Assembly (NCBI GenBank): GCA_002238855.1
Contig: MPND01000019.1
Location: forward strand, 1-64,000
DNA: 64,000 nt
From: SAR202 cluster bacterium bin90
GTDB lineage: Bacteria; Chloroflexota; Dehalococcoidia; Lucifugimonadales; JADFKI01
Reading direction: 5' to 3'
Part shown: positions 8,831 to 17,366 of the stretch, piece after piece
How the letters are laid out: the number at the start of each line of letters is the position of its first letter
Numbering within the stretch: the first letter of the stretch is position 1
Notes under the pieces: model-generated
The model's database searches: none
What the model was told of the DNA's origin: nothing
What the model saw: only the letters and a program-made list of their open reading frames with translations
Made by a program: the position numbers and the translations under genes

Positions 8831-9817
8831 TTAGGCTCCGATGCGGATACGAGGATCCATCGCTGCCAGAACGATGTCCGAAATGAGGACACCGATAAGA
8901 GTCAGTGTTGTCAGGATTAGCACGATTGAACCTGCCATATACATGTCCTGCGACAGCAGTGCGCGCAGCAGCAACGGTCCAATCGTTGGCAAGCTCATCA
9001 CATAAGCTACGATAAGCTGACCGGAGATCAGGCGTGGTAGCTCAAGCCCCGCCGTGCTTACGAACGGATTCAGCGCGATCCGCACCGGGTACTTCAGCAC
9101 GACCTTCCACTCAGGCAAGCCCTTTGCTCGTGCCGTCTCCACATAAGGCTTGCTCATCTCGTCAAGCAGGTTCGCGCGAACTATGCGTGTGAAGCGCGCC
9201 GTGCCGTCCGTACCGAGTATCAGCATCGGCAGCCACAGGTGCTTGAGCAGGTCTATAACCTTACCGAAACTCCAGGGCTCGGCAACGTACTCGGCGGAAA
9301 ACAGTCCGGTAGCCTTGATGCCAAACCAACTGAACGCAAACCACATCGCAACAAGCGCGATCATGAAATTCGGTGTTCCCACTCCGAAGTACGACAGGAA
9401 GGTGAAGAAATAGTCTATCACCGTGTACTTTTTGACTGCGGACAGAACCCCAATGGGTATGGCGAGCGTCCATGTGAACAGGATCGTGGTCACGCCCAGC
9501 ACAATGGTCATTGCCAGACGGTCATTCACCAGCTCGACCACGGGACGACCCCATTCCAGCGAGAGGCCCAGATCCCACTGCAAAATGCCCCAGACCCACT
9601 TCAGGTATTGCACATAGAGCGGCTGACTCAAGCCGTAGTGGTCACGCAGCGCCTCGATCTGACCTTCGTCCACGACCTCTCCAGTAGCCTGGAGCTGCGC
9701 GATGTAGTCGGTCAGGAAGTCGCCGGGCGGTGCCTGTATGATGGCAAATGCGACCACCGACATCAGGAACAGCATCGGGATGAAAATGATGAGCCGTCTG
9801 ATTATGAACTGGAGCAT
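8831..9817 (-). CDS. oppB: Peptide ABC transporter permease, OppB/DppB type
   Basis: The product (328 residues) starts with the typical MLQFIIRRLIIFIPMLFL segment. A periplasmic loop contains the YGLSQPLYVQYLKWV motif of this family, followed by five more membrane segments and the EAA loop near ETARAKGLPEWKVVL (about residues 225-245). It forms the channel with the OppC-type permease. It is the first permease gene after the binding-protein gene, with a 183-base gap that contains a hairpin repeat. Confidence 0.92.
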   Translation of the reverse strand: MLQFIIRRLIIFIPMLFLMSVVAFAIIQAPPGDFLTDYIAQLQATGEVVDEGQIEALRDHYGLSQPLYVQYLKWVWGILQWDLGLSLEWGRPVVELVNDRLAMTIVLGVTTILFTWTLAIPIGVLSAVKKYTVIDYFFTFLSYFGVGTPNFMIALVAMWFAFSWFGIKATGLFSAEYVAEPWSFGKVIDLLKHLWLPMLILGTDGTARFTRIVRANLLDEMSKPYVETARAKGLPEWKVVLKYPVRIALNPFVSTAGLELPRLISGQLIVAYVMSLPTIGPLLLRALLSQDMYMAGSIVLILTTLTLIGVLISDIVLAAMDPRIRIGA

Positions 9818-9930
9818 GGGAGTGTGTCCGTCGTTCAGTTCGTAAGTTTTTCAATAGTGCCAAAACGCCGATTATGTGCATATTGGCAATCCCGTCCATC
9901 GCTGCTGATAGGGAAGGGATAAGGGGTAAA

Positions 9931-9975
9931 GATGGACAGGACGGAGGAAGCATTCCATCCCATCCTGTCCATCCA
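9931..9975. repeat. Inverted repeat of the GGACAGGAT family
   Basis: GATGGACAGGA and TCCTGTCCATC pair across a loop of about 20 bases, between the binding-protein gene and the first permease gene. Related sequences lie at 53145-53207, 55287-55310 and inside mfd at 38019-38045. A stable hairpin here could lower expression of the permeases relative to the abundant binding protein, as in many ABC operons (inference). Confidence 0.65.
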
Positions 9976-10000
9976 AATTAGATTCGGTTGATTTCCGTGC

Positions 10001-12310
10001 TTACTGCGCGGAGAAGTACCACTGCTCAGGGAAGCCCGTGTTCGGGGTTCTGAGCGGCCAGTCGTTGCCAGCCTCGTCAGGTACGTTCTTCAGGGTGTCC
10101 TTCGTGACGATCACGCCCTGCACCATCGGAGACAGACCGACGATGCCAATGTTGTACTGGTTCTCCACAATCGTCCTGTAAATTTCCTTGCCTAGCGCGT
10201 TCCGCTCTACCGACGGCAGACCGGGACCACGCTTGTGCATTTCAAGCAGCGTAAGCGATTCCTCTGCACACGGGAACGCGTTCTCGCCCTCAGGATCGAC
10301 AAGCCACTGCGCGCAGCCCGGAGCATGGAAGGACCCGGCCCCTTCAGGCGCTCGTTTGCCGATGGAGCTGAATGTGAAGCCAGCCGTGTCCTCGTTCCAC
10401 ACCACCACCGCCCACCCCCCAACAAACACCCCACCCCAGGCCGAGCGGGTCAAAGGAGGGCCGCCCCCCCCCCCTGGGGTCGCTCTTTTCCCAATGGAGC
10501 TGAAGGTGAAGCCAGCCGTGTCCTCGTTCCACACCATCACCGCCCACTGGTTCGTCTGCCAGCGCGTGAAGTGCAGAGTCCTGGTCGTCGTGTTCACATC
10601 GGCCTTTACGCCGACTGCCTCCCAGGCGCGCCTGACCACCTGCGCCGCATCCGGCCAGGTGCCGAATGCGTCAGTAACCGTGATGCCCATCACGATTCGC
10701 TCGCCGTTGATTGTGCGCCAGCCCTCGCTGTCCCTGGCATCTGCGCCTAGCGCGGTGTCCAGGAGGGCGTTCGCCGCGTCCGGGTCGTACTCTGTCCGCA
10801 GTTTAGCAATGTCGTCGCCCGGATAGTGCGGGTGACCCGGCTTCGGTACACCTTGCCTGATGTCACCAAGACCCAGGAACTGAATCTCTCGGATGGCTGA
10901 TCTATCGATAGCCAGCGACAATGCCTGCCTGAATTCCTTAATTCTTATGGCTTCGCCCGTAGGTCCGGGGAGGCTCATATTGAAGAAGAATGCCACGTCC
11001 GAACCTGCGAACGTCGGCCAAGTCTTAACGGAATAGCCACCCTGCTCTTCACCCTGCTTTAGCGTGGTGTACTGGTCGAGCTGGATGTGGCGACCCTGCA
11101 TGTCTATGTCGCCCTGCACTGCCATAAGCGTACCGACTTCCGTGCCGCCCTCAGACAGTGTTAGCTGGATGCCGTCTAGGTACGGGAGCTGATTGCCTGC
11201 TGGGTCAACTGCCCAGAAGTACGGGTTGCGCTCCGCGAATACCACCGGCTCAGTCAGTGTGTTCGTGAACGTCCACGGAGTTATGACGGGCTTCTCGGGG
11301 TTCAGGTTAATCTGGCCCTTGTTGTCGAACAGACCCGTCCAGTCCGGGAACCCTGCGTCCTCTGCCAATGCGTTGGCGTCAGGGTTGAAGTCAATGTGGA
11401 ACTGCTCCATGTAGTGGGAAGGCGCCCACGGCACGTTCTTCCACGAGTTGTTGCCGTAGCAAGCCTCGTCCGCCTGCGCCGCAATCTCCAGGAACAGGAA
11501 GTTTGGTATCGGGAACGTGACCTTCACAGTCGTGTCGTCAACCTTCGAGATTGATCCAACTTCAGTACCGATCTTCAGGAAGAACGGCGGCGTCGGGTTC
11601 AGATCTTCGTTAGTTATGACATTGTCATACTGCCATGCAAAGTCATCCGCGTTGAAGTCGTCACCGTCAGACCACTTCATGCCCTCTCGCAGGAAGAACG
11701 TCCACTCTTTGCCGTCGTCCGAGACTTCCCAGCCTCTTGCGACGGACGGGATGAACGAGAAACCATCCTGGGAAAAGCGCGCCAGCGATGCGCGCGACAG
11801 GCGGAAGAAGTTGCAGCCGTCCGCAGGTCCAAGGTAGAAGCGCCGCACGGTTCCACCGTACTCACCGATGCCGTCCTGCAGTGTCGGAATAATCATCGGC
11901 TGTGAAGGGATGCGCTCCCAAACTGGGGGCAGAGTGCCGGCCGCTACCGCTGCCGCAAGGTCCGGGGCCTCGCCAAGGTTCGACCTAACGACCTCGACTT
12001 CCTTCTCGACGATCTTCTGCACCTCGACGATCTTCTCGACGGGCACTTCGATGCGCTCGACCTTTACGACCTCTTTCTCGACCTCGACCTCGATCTCCTT
12101 GACTACCTCTACCTCAACCTCAACCTCTTTCTCCACCACCTTCTCAACTTCGACTTCCTTCACCACCTCGACCGGGACCTCAACCTGTTCAGTCACCACC
12201 TTCTCGACTTCGACAATCTTCTCCACCACTTGTGGTTCAGAAGCGCCGCAAGCCGCAATAATGGCCCCAAGTACGAACATTGCCACCAGGAGCAACGCTG
12301 ACCTTTTCAT
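10001..12310 (-). CDS. Peptide ABC transporter substrate-binding lipoprotein (SBP_bac_5 family)
   Basis: The precursor (769 residues) starts with a lipoprotein signal peptide (lipobox IIAAC, about residues 17-21). Residues ~30-110 are an unusual spacer made almost only of Val, Glu and Lys in repeated VEKxVEVE units, which probably lifts the binding domain off the membrane. The rest is a solute-binding protein family 5 domain (WTFFLREGMKWSDG; DPDAANALLD). About residues 555-620 contain an imperfect 44-codon tandem duplication (NEDTAGFTFSS twice) joined by a Gly-rich stretch; see the separate entry. Without it the protein matches the usual fold length better. It is the first gene of the oppABCDF-type operon. 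Confidence 0.88.
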   Translation of the reverse strand: MKRSALLLVAMFVLGAIIAACGASEPQVVEKIVEVEKVVTEQVEVPVEVVKEVEVEKVVEKEVEVEVEVVKEIEVEVEKEVVKVERIEVPVEKIVEVQKIVEKEVEVVRSNLGEAPDLAAAVAAGTLPPVWERIPSQPMIIPTLQDGIGEYGGTVRRFYLGPADGCNFFRLSRASLARFSQDGFSFIPSVARGWEVSDDGKEWTFFLREGMKWSDGDDFNADDFAWQYDNVITNEDLNPTPPFFLKIGTEVGSISKVDDTTVKVTFPIPNFLFLEIAAQADEACYGNNSWKNVPWAPSHYMEQFHIDFNPDANALAEDAGFPDWTGLFDNKGQINLNPEKPVITPWTFTNTLTEPVVFAERNPYFWAVDPAGNQLPYLDGIQLTLSEGGTEVGTLMAVQGDIDMQGRHIQLDQYTTLKQGEEQGGYSVKTWPTFAGSDVAFFFNMSLPGPTGEAIRIKEFRQALSLAIDRSAIREIQFLGLGDIRQGVPKPGHPHYPGDDIAKLRTEYDPDAANALLDTALGADARDSEGWRTINGERIVMGITVTDAFGTWPDAAQVVRRAWEAVGVKADVNTTTRTLHFTRWQTNQWAVMVWNEDTAGFTFSSIGKRATPGGGGGPPLTRSAWGGVFVGGWAVVVWNEDTAGFTFSSIGKRAPEGAGSFHAPGCAQWLVDPEGENAFPCAEESLTLLEMHKRGPGLPSVERNALGKEIYRTIVENQYNIGIVGLSPMVQGVIVTKDTLKNVPDEAGNDWPLRTPNTGFPEQWYFSAQ
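10340..10550. repeat. Degenerate 132-base tandem duplication inside the binding-protein gene
   Basis: Bases around 10362 and 10494 begin near-identical copies (ATGGAGCTGAA.GTGAAGCC... through the CACCGCCCAC block). The right flank of the first copy and the left flank of the second decay into C-rich sequence, including a run of about 13 C at 10463-10474. Each flank is a corrupted version of the clean flank of the other copy. This pattern suggests two overlapping low-quality ends joined tandemly. The period is a multiple of three, so the frame survives. Confidence 0.8.
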
Positions 12311-12543
12311 CTCTGACCTCTCTCGTCCAATTTTGACGGTCTTTGCCGTCGCTTACTACCTAAGACAGGCGCGTGCGCACACACCCCTCCACAAAGATTG
12401 TGATAATTTTCCGTTGATACTAAGTAGCCAATCCTGAAATGTCAAGTATCGCGTCCATATTCACCTTGCACTCGCTGGCAAGGCGCACAGGCAACCTTAA
12501 TACTATTCATCAATTCCATTCATCGGCAACGGGCACTGCTCAC

Positions 12544-13557
12544 CTATTCCTGGTTCAGCGTTGGAGAGCGCATCGGAGGCCCATACTGCTCAGGCGTCAG
12601 ATGGATGACCTCTTTCTGATACACCTGCAGCCGGTACGACTGGTTATCAGCAATGAACAGCCGTCCGTCGCCGGAGATGGTTACGGACTTCGGACGCCGC
12701 AAGAACTTCTGAAGCTCGATATTAGCCATATCGCGCAGGCGGTTCGGCATCGCGTTCGTCAGCATGTACTCGCGCGCGATCTTAGACAGCGTCGCATCCC
12801 CCAGGAACTTCTGCACATACCGCGTATCCGAATTGAACATCTGCACCCGGTCATTGCCCCAGTCCGCCACATATATATCCCCGTCGTCGTCCACCGTGAC
12901 ATCCACAGGTCGGTTGAACTCGCCGTCGCCACAGCCTGACCCGCCGAACTTCGCGATGAACTCACCGTCCGCCGAGAACTTCTGAATGCGGTCGTTCCGC
13001 CAGTCGGCGACATACACCGCGCCTTCATCGTCAACATCGATGCCCCACGGCATATTCAGCTGCCCCTTGTCACTCCCATGCTCGCCGAACGCCGCGATGT
13101 ACTCGCCGTCCTTCGTGAACTTCTGCACCCGGTGGTTCATCGTATCCGACACATACACATTCTCTTCAGCGTCGAAAGCAATCCCACTCGCATGGTCAAG
13201 CTGCCCGGGATCATTCCCCGACTCGCCCCAGTTGCCCTTGAACTCGCCCTCCCGGTCAAACACCGATATTCGGTTCAGGTATTCATCCGAGACATAGACA
13301 TTCTCCTCAGAGTCTGTGATTACCGAGACGGGCCACATAAACTGCCCGTCACCCTTCCCCATCGACCCGAATGCTCCCAGGTCCTCATCGTCATAGTTAT
13401 ACTTTCGCACCAGCGCCGCATTATCTGCGCGGCACAGCACATAAATGCGCTCCTCATCCCCCAGCGCCACATCGATTGGATAATTCGTAAGCCGCCGCAT
13501 CCCAAGCGACTTCGCAAAAGGAAACCCGCACCGCAGCAATCCATAAGGTCGTGCCAT
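12544..13557 (-). CDS. NHL-repeat beta-propeller protein
   Basis: The protein has successive NHL blades of about 45 residues, each with NVYVSD or IYVADWGNDRVQMF followed by an FG..G.G.G.F turn. This predicts a six-bladed propeller occupying most of the length. No signal peptide is visible, so it may be cytoplasmic. I prefer ATG 13557 (MARPYGLLRCGFPF, 337 residues), because GGAGGT lies eight bases upstream; the longer frame to 13596 lacks a better site. It follows the DUF1800 gene by 77 bases on the same strand. The function is unknown; such propellers bind proteins, RNA or ligands. Confidence 0.8.
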   Translation of the reverse strand: MARPYGLLRCGFPFAKSLGMRRLTNYPIDVALGDEERIYVLCRADNAALVRKYNYDDEDLGAFGSMGKGDGQFMWPVSVITDSEENVYVSDEYLNRISVFDREGEFKGNWGESGNDPGQLDHASGIAFDAEENVYVSDTMNHRVQKFTKDGEYIAAFGEHGSDKGQLNMPWGIDVDDEGAVYVADWRNDRIQKFSADGEFIAKFGGSGCGDGEFNRPVDVTVDDDGDIYVADWGNDRVQMFNSDTRYVQKFLGDATLSKIAREYMLTNAMPNRLRDMANIELQKFLRRPKSVTISGDGRLFIADNQSYRLQVYQKEVIHLTPEQYGPPMRSPTLNQE

Positions 13558-13634
13558 CTCCAGCACCTCCATCGTCTCTATTGTGGAGCATTTCAATTTC
13601 AGCAGTCAGTGTCTCGGCTGCAAATCGAAGTGCC

Positions 13635-15050
13635 CTACGCCATCTGATACTCCCGCGTCGAAACAATAAGCTGCAGCATCCGGCCGACATGCACCGCGCT
13701 GTCCTCTCGCGCATCCTCGGAGTCGAAGCGCAATTCGCCGACTGCCTCTGCGTAGCGCAAAAGTCCCGCGCGCGTATCATCGCTAACCTCGACAGGCCCC
13801 GCAAGCTCCAGCGACCGCTCCACAAGCTCCACAGGCGGGCAGGAATCGCTTTCCGCGCCCATCCGCTCGATCAACTCACCGATGCCCGGCTTGTTCAGGT
13901 CGCCCACCTCGTTAACCGCGAAGTTCACGCGTTCGTTCAGCGTGCCTCCGTCAATCCACTCGTGTCCCGTATGCCAGCCCTCGACCGTCGGCGGGTCGAA
14001 CAGCTGCTGACCCATCAGCTTCGCCGTCGCGGAATAGTCCACCAGCCCGGGCGTCGGCTCACGGTATGTGCCGACCAGCTTTATGACGCCGGTTATCAGC
14101 TCAACAGGGCTCTTCACCTTCCTGAAGCGCGCCGCCTTGAAGAAGTCGGAGTTGAACATCGTGCTCAGCATCGCGCGAATGTCGCCATCCGAATCAAGGT
14201 ACGCTCCGACCAGTTCGTTGATGGCGTCCTGGTCGCGGGGCGGTACTGTGTTCCACGACGGCACCTGCGGCTCGTCCGCCACGAAGAAGTTGTACATGTG
14301 CCGCGCGATGAAGCGGGCCGTCGCCGGCTGCTCCACGATCACATCGATTATGTCGTCGCCGTTTAGGTTGCCCGACCGCCCCAAGAATGTCTTTTCGCCG
14401 TCGTCGTGGTCTTCCTCGATGAACTTGAACGGCGCCGGGTAGTATCCGTGTGGATAGAGCGGTATCGGCTGCTCGAAGGTCCAGCCTGTGAACGCTCGCG
14501 AAGCGTCCTTGATGTCCTGCTCCGTGTAGTTGCCGACGCCCATCGAGAACAGCTCCAACAGCTCGCGGCCCCAGTTCTCGTTCGGCTCGCCGTTGTGGTT
14601 CTCGTTGTTATCCAGCCAGAAGATCATCGCCGGATCCTTGGCAAGCTCCAGCAGGATCGTCCGCATGTCGGTCATACCCACATTTCGGAACATCTTTACC
14701 TGGTTTACCGACGACATCACATGCTGGTTCTTCGTGATGCCAGTGGCGAAAACATGGTGCCAGAACAGAGCCATCTTCTCCTGCAGCGGCCTCTGCGAGT
14801 TCAGCATTCGGTACAGCCAGATGCCGGCGAAAATGGGATAGCCCTCGCCGCCGAAGTATCGCTCGAGGATGTCCTCGTCGATTTCCGGCAGGCGCTCCGG
14901 ATTCACAAGGTCCTCCACCACGGCCTCATATCCCTTCGCCACCAGCGCATCCAGATCGCTGCGGCTTGCGCCGAAGCCCGCGCGCCGCATCAGGTGTGCC
15001 ATCTGTGCAAGTTCTTCGTTGGTTGTGACTGCTGCTGTGGTGGCTGCCAT
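13635..15050 (-). CDS. DUF1800 family protein
   Basis: The product matches the DUF1800 family: HLMRRAGFGASRSDLDAL near the N-terminus, then QRPLQEKMALFWHHVFAT, NHNGEPNENWGRELLELFSMG (family core) and DPPTVEGW near residue 380. The start is taken at ATG 15050 (MAATTAAV, 471 residues) with GGAGCGGG immediately upstream, rather than at 15086. No enzymatic activity is established for the family. Its usual partner, a DUF1501 sulfatase-like protein, is not adjacent; an NHL propeller follows instead. Confidence 0.85.
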   Translation of the reverse strand: MAATTAAVTTNEELAQMAHLMRRAGFGASRSDLDALVAKGYEAVVEDLVNPERLPEIDEDILERYFGGEGYPIFAGIWLYRMLNSQRPLQEKMALFWHHVFATGITKNQHVMSSVNQVKMFRNVGMTDMRTILLELAKDPAMIFWLDNNENHNGEPNENWGRELLELFSMGVGNYTEQDIKDASRAFTGWTFEQPIPLYPHGYYPAPFKFIEEDHDDGEKTFLGRSGNLNGDDIIDVIVEQPATARFIARHMYNFFVADEPQVPSWNTVPPRDQDAINELVGAYLDSDGDIRAMLSTMFNSDFFKAARFRKVKSPVELITGVIKLVGTYREPTPGLVDYSATAKLMGQQLFDPPTVEGWHTGHEWIDGGTLNERVNFAVNEVGDLNKPGIGELIERMGAESDSCPPVELVERSLELAGPVEVSDDTRAGLLRYAEAVGELRFDSEDAREDSAVHVGRMLQLIVSTREYQMA

Positions 15051-15241
15051 TGCCCGCTCCTTATGCTCGGTCCTTATGGTTATCATTCACCTGTCGATTG
15101 TGTCAGGTGGCAGTATATCATGGGTCCGCCGTAGCTCAATCCTGCGCCCCATAGTGGGTTGGCGAGAAGTGCCCAGTATCTGCGGATACTCCCGGCTATT
15201 TCTCCATAAAACGGACAATGCGCGATGGTGAATCAGACTAT

Positions 15242-15646
15242 CTATCCGCCTCCCACAGCGACGACCCATACATCCACACCTCGTTTTGGGTTCCCGCGAG
15301 TTAGCACTTCGAACGCAGTATCGTTGATGTAAATAAGGCGGCCATCGAGCGTGATCCTTATCTGCAACCCATAAGTCGCCCGGGAGTCGATGTCCCCTCG
15401 TTCGTACGGCACTGAGAAGTCGATAGGGAATCGCTCAGGGCTTTCGATAGTCTGCGAGGCGATCAGCGTAGAGGCAGCGTCCTGATAGGAAACATCCCGC
15501 ACCTGCACCGTCAGCACGGCACCCGTAGGTATCTCAGGGTCGCCGTCGTAAGTGATCGTGCCGCTTACGGCGTTACTCAGGTAGCCGCAGGCTGATGCGA
15601 TAAGCATAAACGCAGCTGACAGAAAGATGGCTACGGAAATGCGCAT
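15242..15646 (-). CDS. YbaY/YscW-like lipoprotein
   Basis: This 134-residue protein has a signal peptide ending in a lipobox (ASAC, about residues 17-20). A small beta-rich domain follows, with SGTITYDGDPEIPTGAVL...VQVRDVS...YGLQIRITLDGRLIY...DTAFEVL. That pattern is the YbaY/YscW family of periplasmic or outer-surface lipoproteins, some of which chaperone secretins. No secretion genes are nearby, so its role here is unknown. It lies 155 bases upstream of the DUF1800 start and 45 bases downstream of the SDR array, on the same strand. Confidence 0.7.
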   Translation of the reverse strand: MRISVAIFLSAAFMLIASACGYLSNAVSGTITYDGDPEIPTGAVLTVQVRDVSYQDAASTLIASQTIESPERFPIDFSVPYERGDIDSRATYGLQIRITLDGRLIYINDTAFEVLTRGNPKRGVDVWVVAVGGG

Positions 15647-15691
15647 CTCTACGCCCTCCTCATCTACCCCCTCTGAACGCCGGGCACTTCC

Positions 15692-16444
15692 TTAAGTAGC
15701 AGTCAGTCCGCCGTCCACCACAAGCTCCGCGCCCGTAATGTACGACGCCTCATTCGAAGCCAAGAACAGCACCGCATTCCCGACCTCGTCCGTCCCTCCG
15801 CGCCGCCCCATGGGCACGTGGTCCATCAGTGGGATCGGCGCCTCCGGGTTCCGGGCCGCGCTCGACGACCGCATCGGCGGCATCACCCCAGGATGCACCG
15901 AATTCACCCGTATGCCGTCCTGCGCGTACTGCACCGCCGCCGACTTCGTCACTATGCGCACGGCGCCCTTGGACGCGTTGTACCCCATGTGATTGCCTTG
16001 CTGACCAACCATGCCGCTGATCGACGATATGTTCACGATGGAGCCACCGCCCACCGCCTGCATCTGCGGAATCACGCTCTTCATCCCCAGGAACACGCCC
16101 TTGGCGTTGATGTCCATGAATGTATCCCACGCCTCTGTGCTCATCGTATCCGGGTGGTGCGTGCCGCTGATCCCCGCGTTGTTCACCAGGATGTCCACCT
16201 TGCCGTACCGCTCCACGGTTGCACTAACCGTCGCATCCCAGGCATCCTCGCTTGTGACATCGAGATGCATGAACACCGCATCTCCACCCGATTCCGCTAT
16301 CTCTGCCTCCACCTGCCTGCCCAGGTCTTCCGACACATCGGCGATGACCACCTTGGCGCCCTCACGCGCGAATATCCGGCACTCCTCAGCGCCCATCCCG
16401 CTCGCGCCACCCGTTATGATCGCAACCTTGCCTTCAAGTCGCAT
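15692..16444 (-). CDS. Short-chain dehydrogenase/reductase (tandem copy 1)
   Basis: A classical SDR of 250 residues. It has the cofactor motif TGGASGMG (residues 11-18), an acidic residue after strand 2 (VVIADVSE) that favours NAD(H), NNAG (about 90-93), and the catalytic Ser-Tyr-Lys (SSISGMVGQQGNHMGYNASKG). The C-terminal GAELVVDGG is typical of the glucose-1-dehydrogenase-like group. It oxidises or reduces a secondary alcohol or ketone; the substrate cannot be read. It is one of three adjacent paralogues on the minus strand, next to a GMC oxidoreductase. Confidence 0.88.
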   Translation of the reverse strand: MRLEGKVAIITGGASGMGAEECRIFAREGAKVVIADVSEDLGRQVEAEIAESGGDAVFMHLDVTSEDAWDATVSATVERYGKVDILVNNAGISGTHHPDTMSTEAWDTFMDINAKGVFLGMKSVIPQMQAVGGGSIVNISSISGMVGQQGNHMGYNASKGAVRIVTKSAAVQYAQDGIRVNSVHPGVMPPMRSSSAARNPEAPIPLMDHVPMGRRGGTDEVGNAVLFLASNEASYITGAELVVDGGLTAT

Positions 16445-16524
16445 AATTCACCTTTACCTTTCATTACGAGCAGACAACACGCGTGCAAGATCATCAAACC
16501 GTTGCCAGTCTATGCCGGCTCACT

Positions 16525-17274
16525 CTATGTAGCAGTCCAACCGCCGTCCACAACAAGCTCCGCCCCCGTGATGTACGACGCCTCATCCGAAGCAAGGAAC
16601 AGCACCGCATTCCCGACCTCTTCGCGCCGTCCGGGCCTGCCCATCGGCACATCACGAAGCATCTCGCTCCGGATCTCAGGCGTATTCGCCGCGGAGGTGA
16701 GCATCGGCGGCATCAGTCCCGGATGCACCGAGTTCACCCGAATGCCATCCTGTGCGTACTGCACCGCCGCCGACTTCGTGACGATCCGCACCGCGCCCTT
16801 CGACGCGTTATAGCCCATATGCGTAGCTCTCTGGCCGACCATCCCGGATATTGACGATATGTTCACGATGGAGCCGCCGCCCACCTTTTTCATCTCAGCA
16901 ATGGCAGTCTTCATACCAAGGAACACGCCCTTCGCATTGATATTCATCAGGGCGTCCCAGTCCTCCGCGCGCAGGTCGTCCGGCGTATTCCCTTTGCCGA
17001 TCCCCGCGTTGTTCACCAGCACGTCCAGCCTGCCATACCGCGAAACAGTCGCTTCGACTGCCGACTGCCAGTTCTCTTCGCTCGTAACATCCAGCCGCAT
17101 GAACACAGCATCGCCGCCCGATTCCGCTATCTCCGCCTCCAGCTTCTTCCCTTCTTCCTCTAAGATGTCGGCGATAACCACCTTCGCGCCCTCACGCACG
17201 AAAATCCGGCACTCCTCGGCACCCATCCCGTTCGCGCCGCCCGTAATAATTGCAACCTTGCCCTCAAGCCTCAT
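16525..17274 (-). CDS. Short-chain dehydrogenase/reductase (tandem copy 2)
   Basis: The second SDR of the array has TGGANGMG, NNAGIGKGN, and the active-site block SSISGMVGQRATHMGYNASKG with Ser, Tyr and Lys in place. The start is set at ATG 17274 (MRLEGKVAI, 249 residues), because the sibling genes start at exactly this motif and GAGGT lies six bases upstream; the frame could extend four codons to 17286. It differs from copies 1 and 3 mainly in the C-terminal substrate lobe (about residues 185-215), which suggests different substrates. Confidence 0.88.
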   Translation of the reverse strand: MRLEGKVAIITGGANGMGAEECRIFVREGAKVVIADILEEEGKKLEAEIAESGGDAVFMRLDVTSEENWQSAVEATVSRYGRLDVLVNNAGIGKGNTPDDLRAEDWDALMNINAKGVFLGMKTAIAEMKKVGGGSIVNISSISGMVGQRATHMGYNASKGAVRIVTKSAAVQYAQDGIRVNSVHPGLMPPMLTSAANTPEIRSEMLRDVPMGRPGRREEVGNAVLFLASDEASYITGAELVVDGGWTAT

Positions 17275-17366
17275 AACGCACCTCAATCTCGTTTATGTGT
17301 CTGGTCATCGCTTGGAACAGTCCTGTCATCTTCGCAAGGCCTGACGGATGGTCGCTGTCATCTGAC

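Noticed and set aside
12000-12240. CRISPR-like tandem repeat array
   Set aside because: The repetition is codon-based Val/Glu/Lys coding within a lipoprotein gene, with no unique spacers of constant length.
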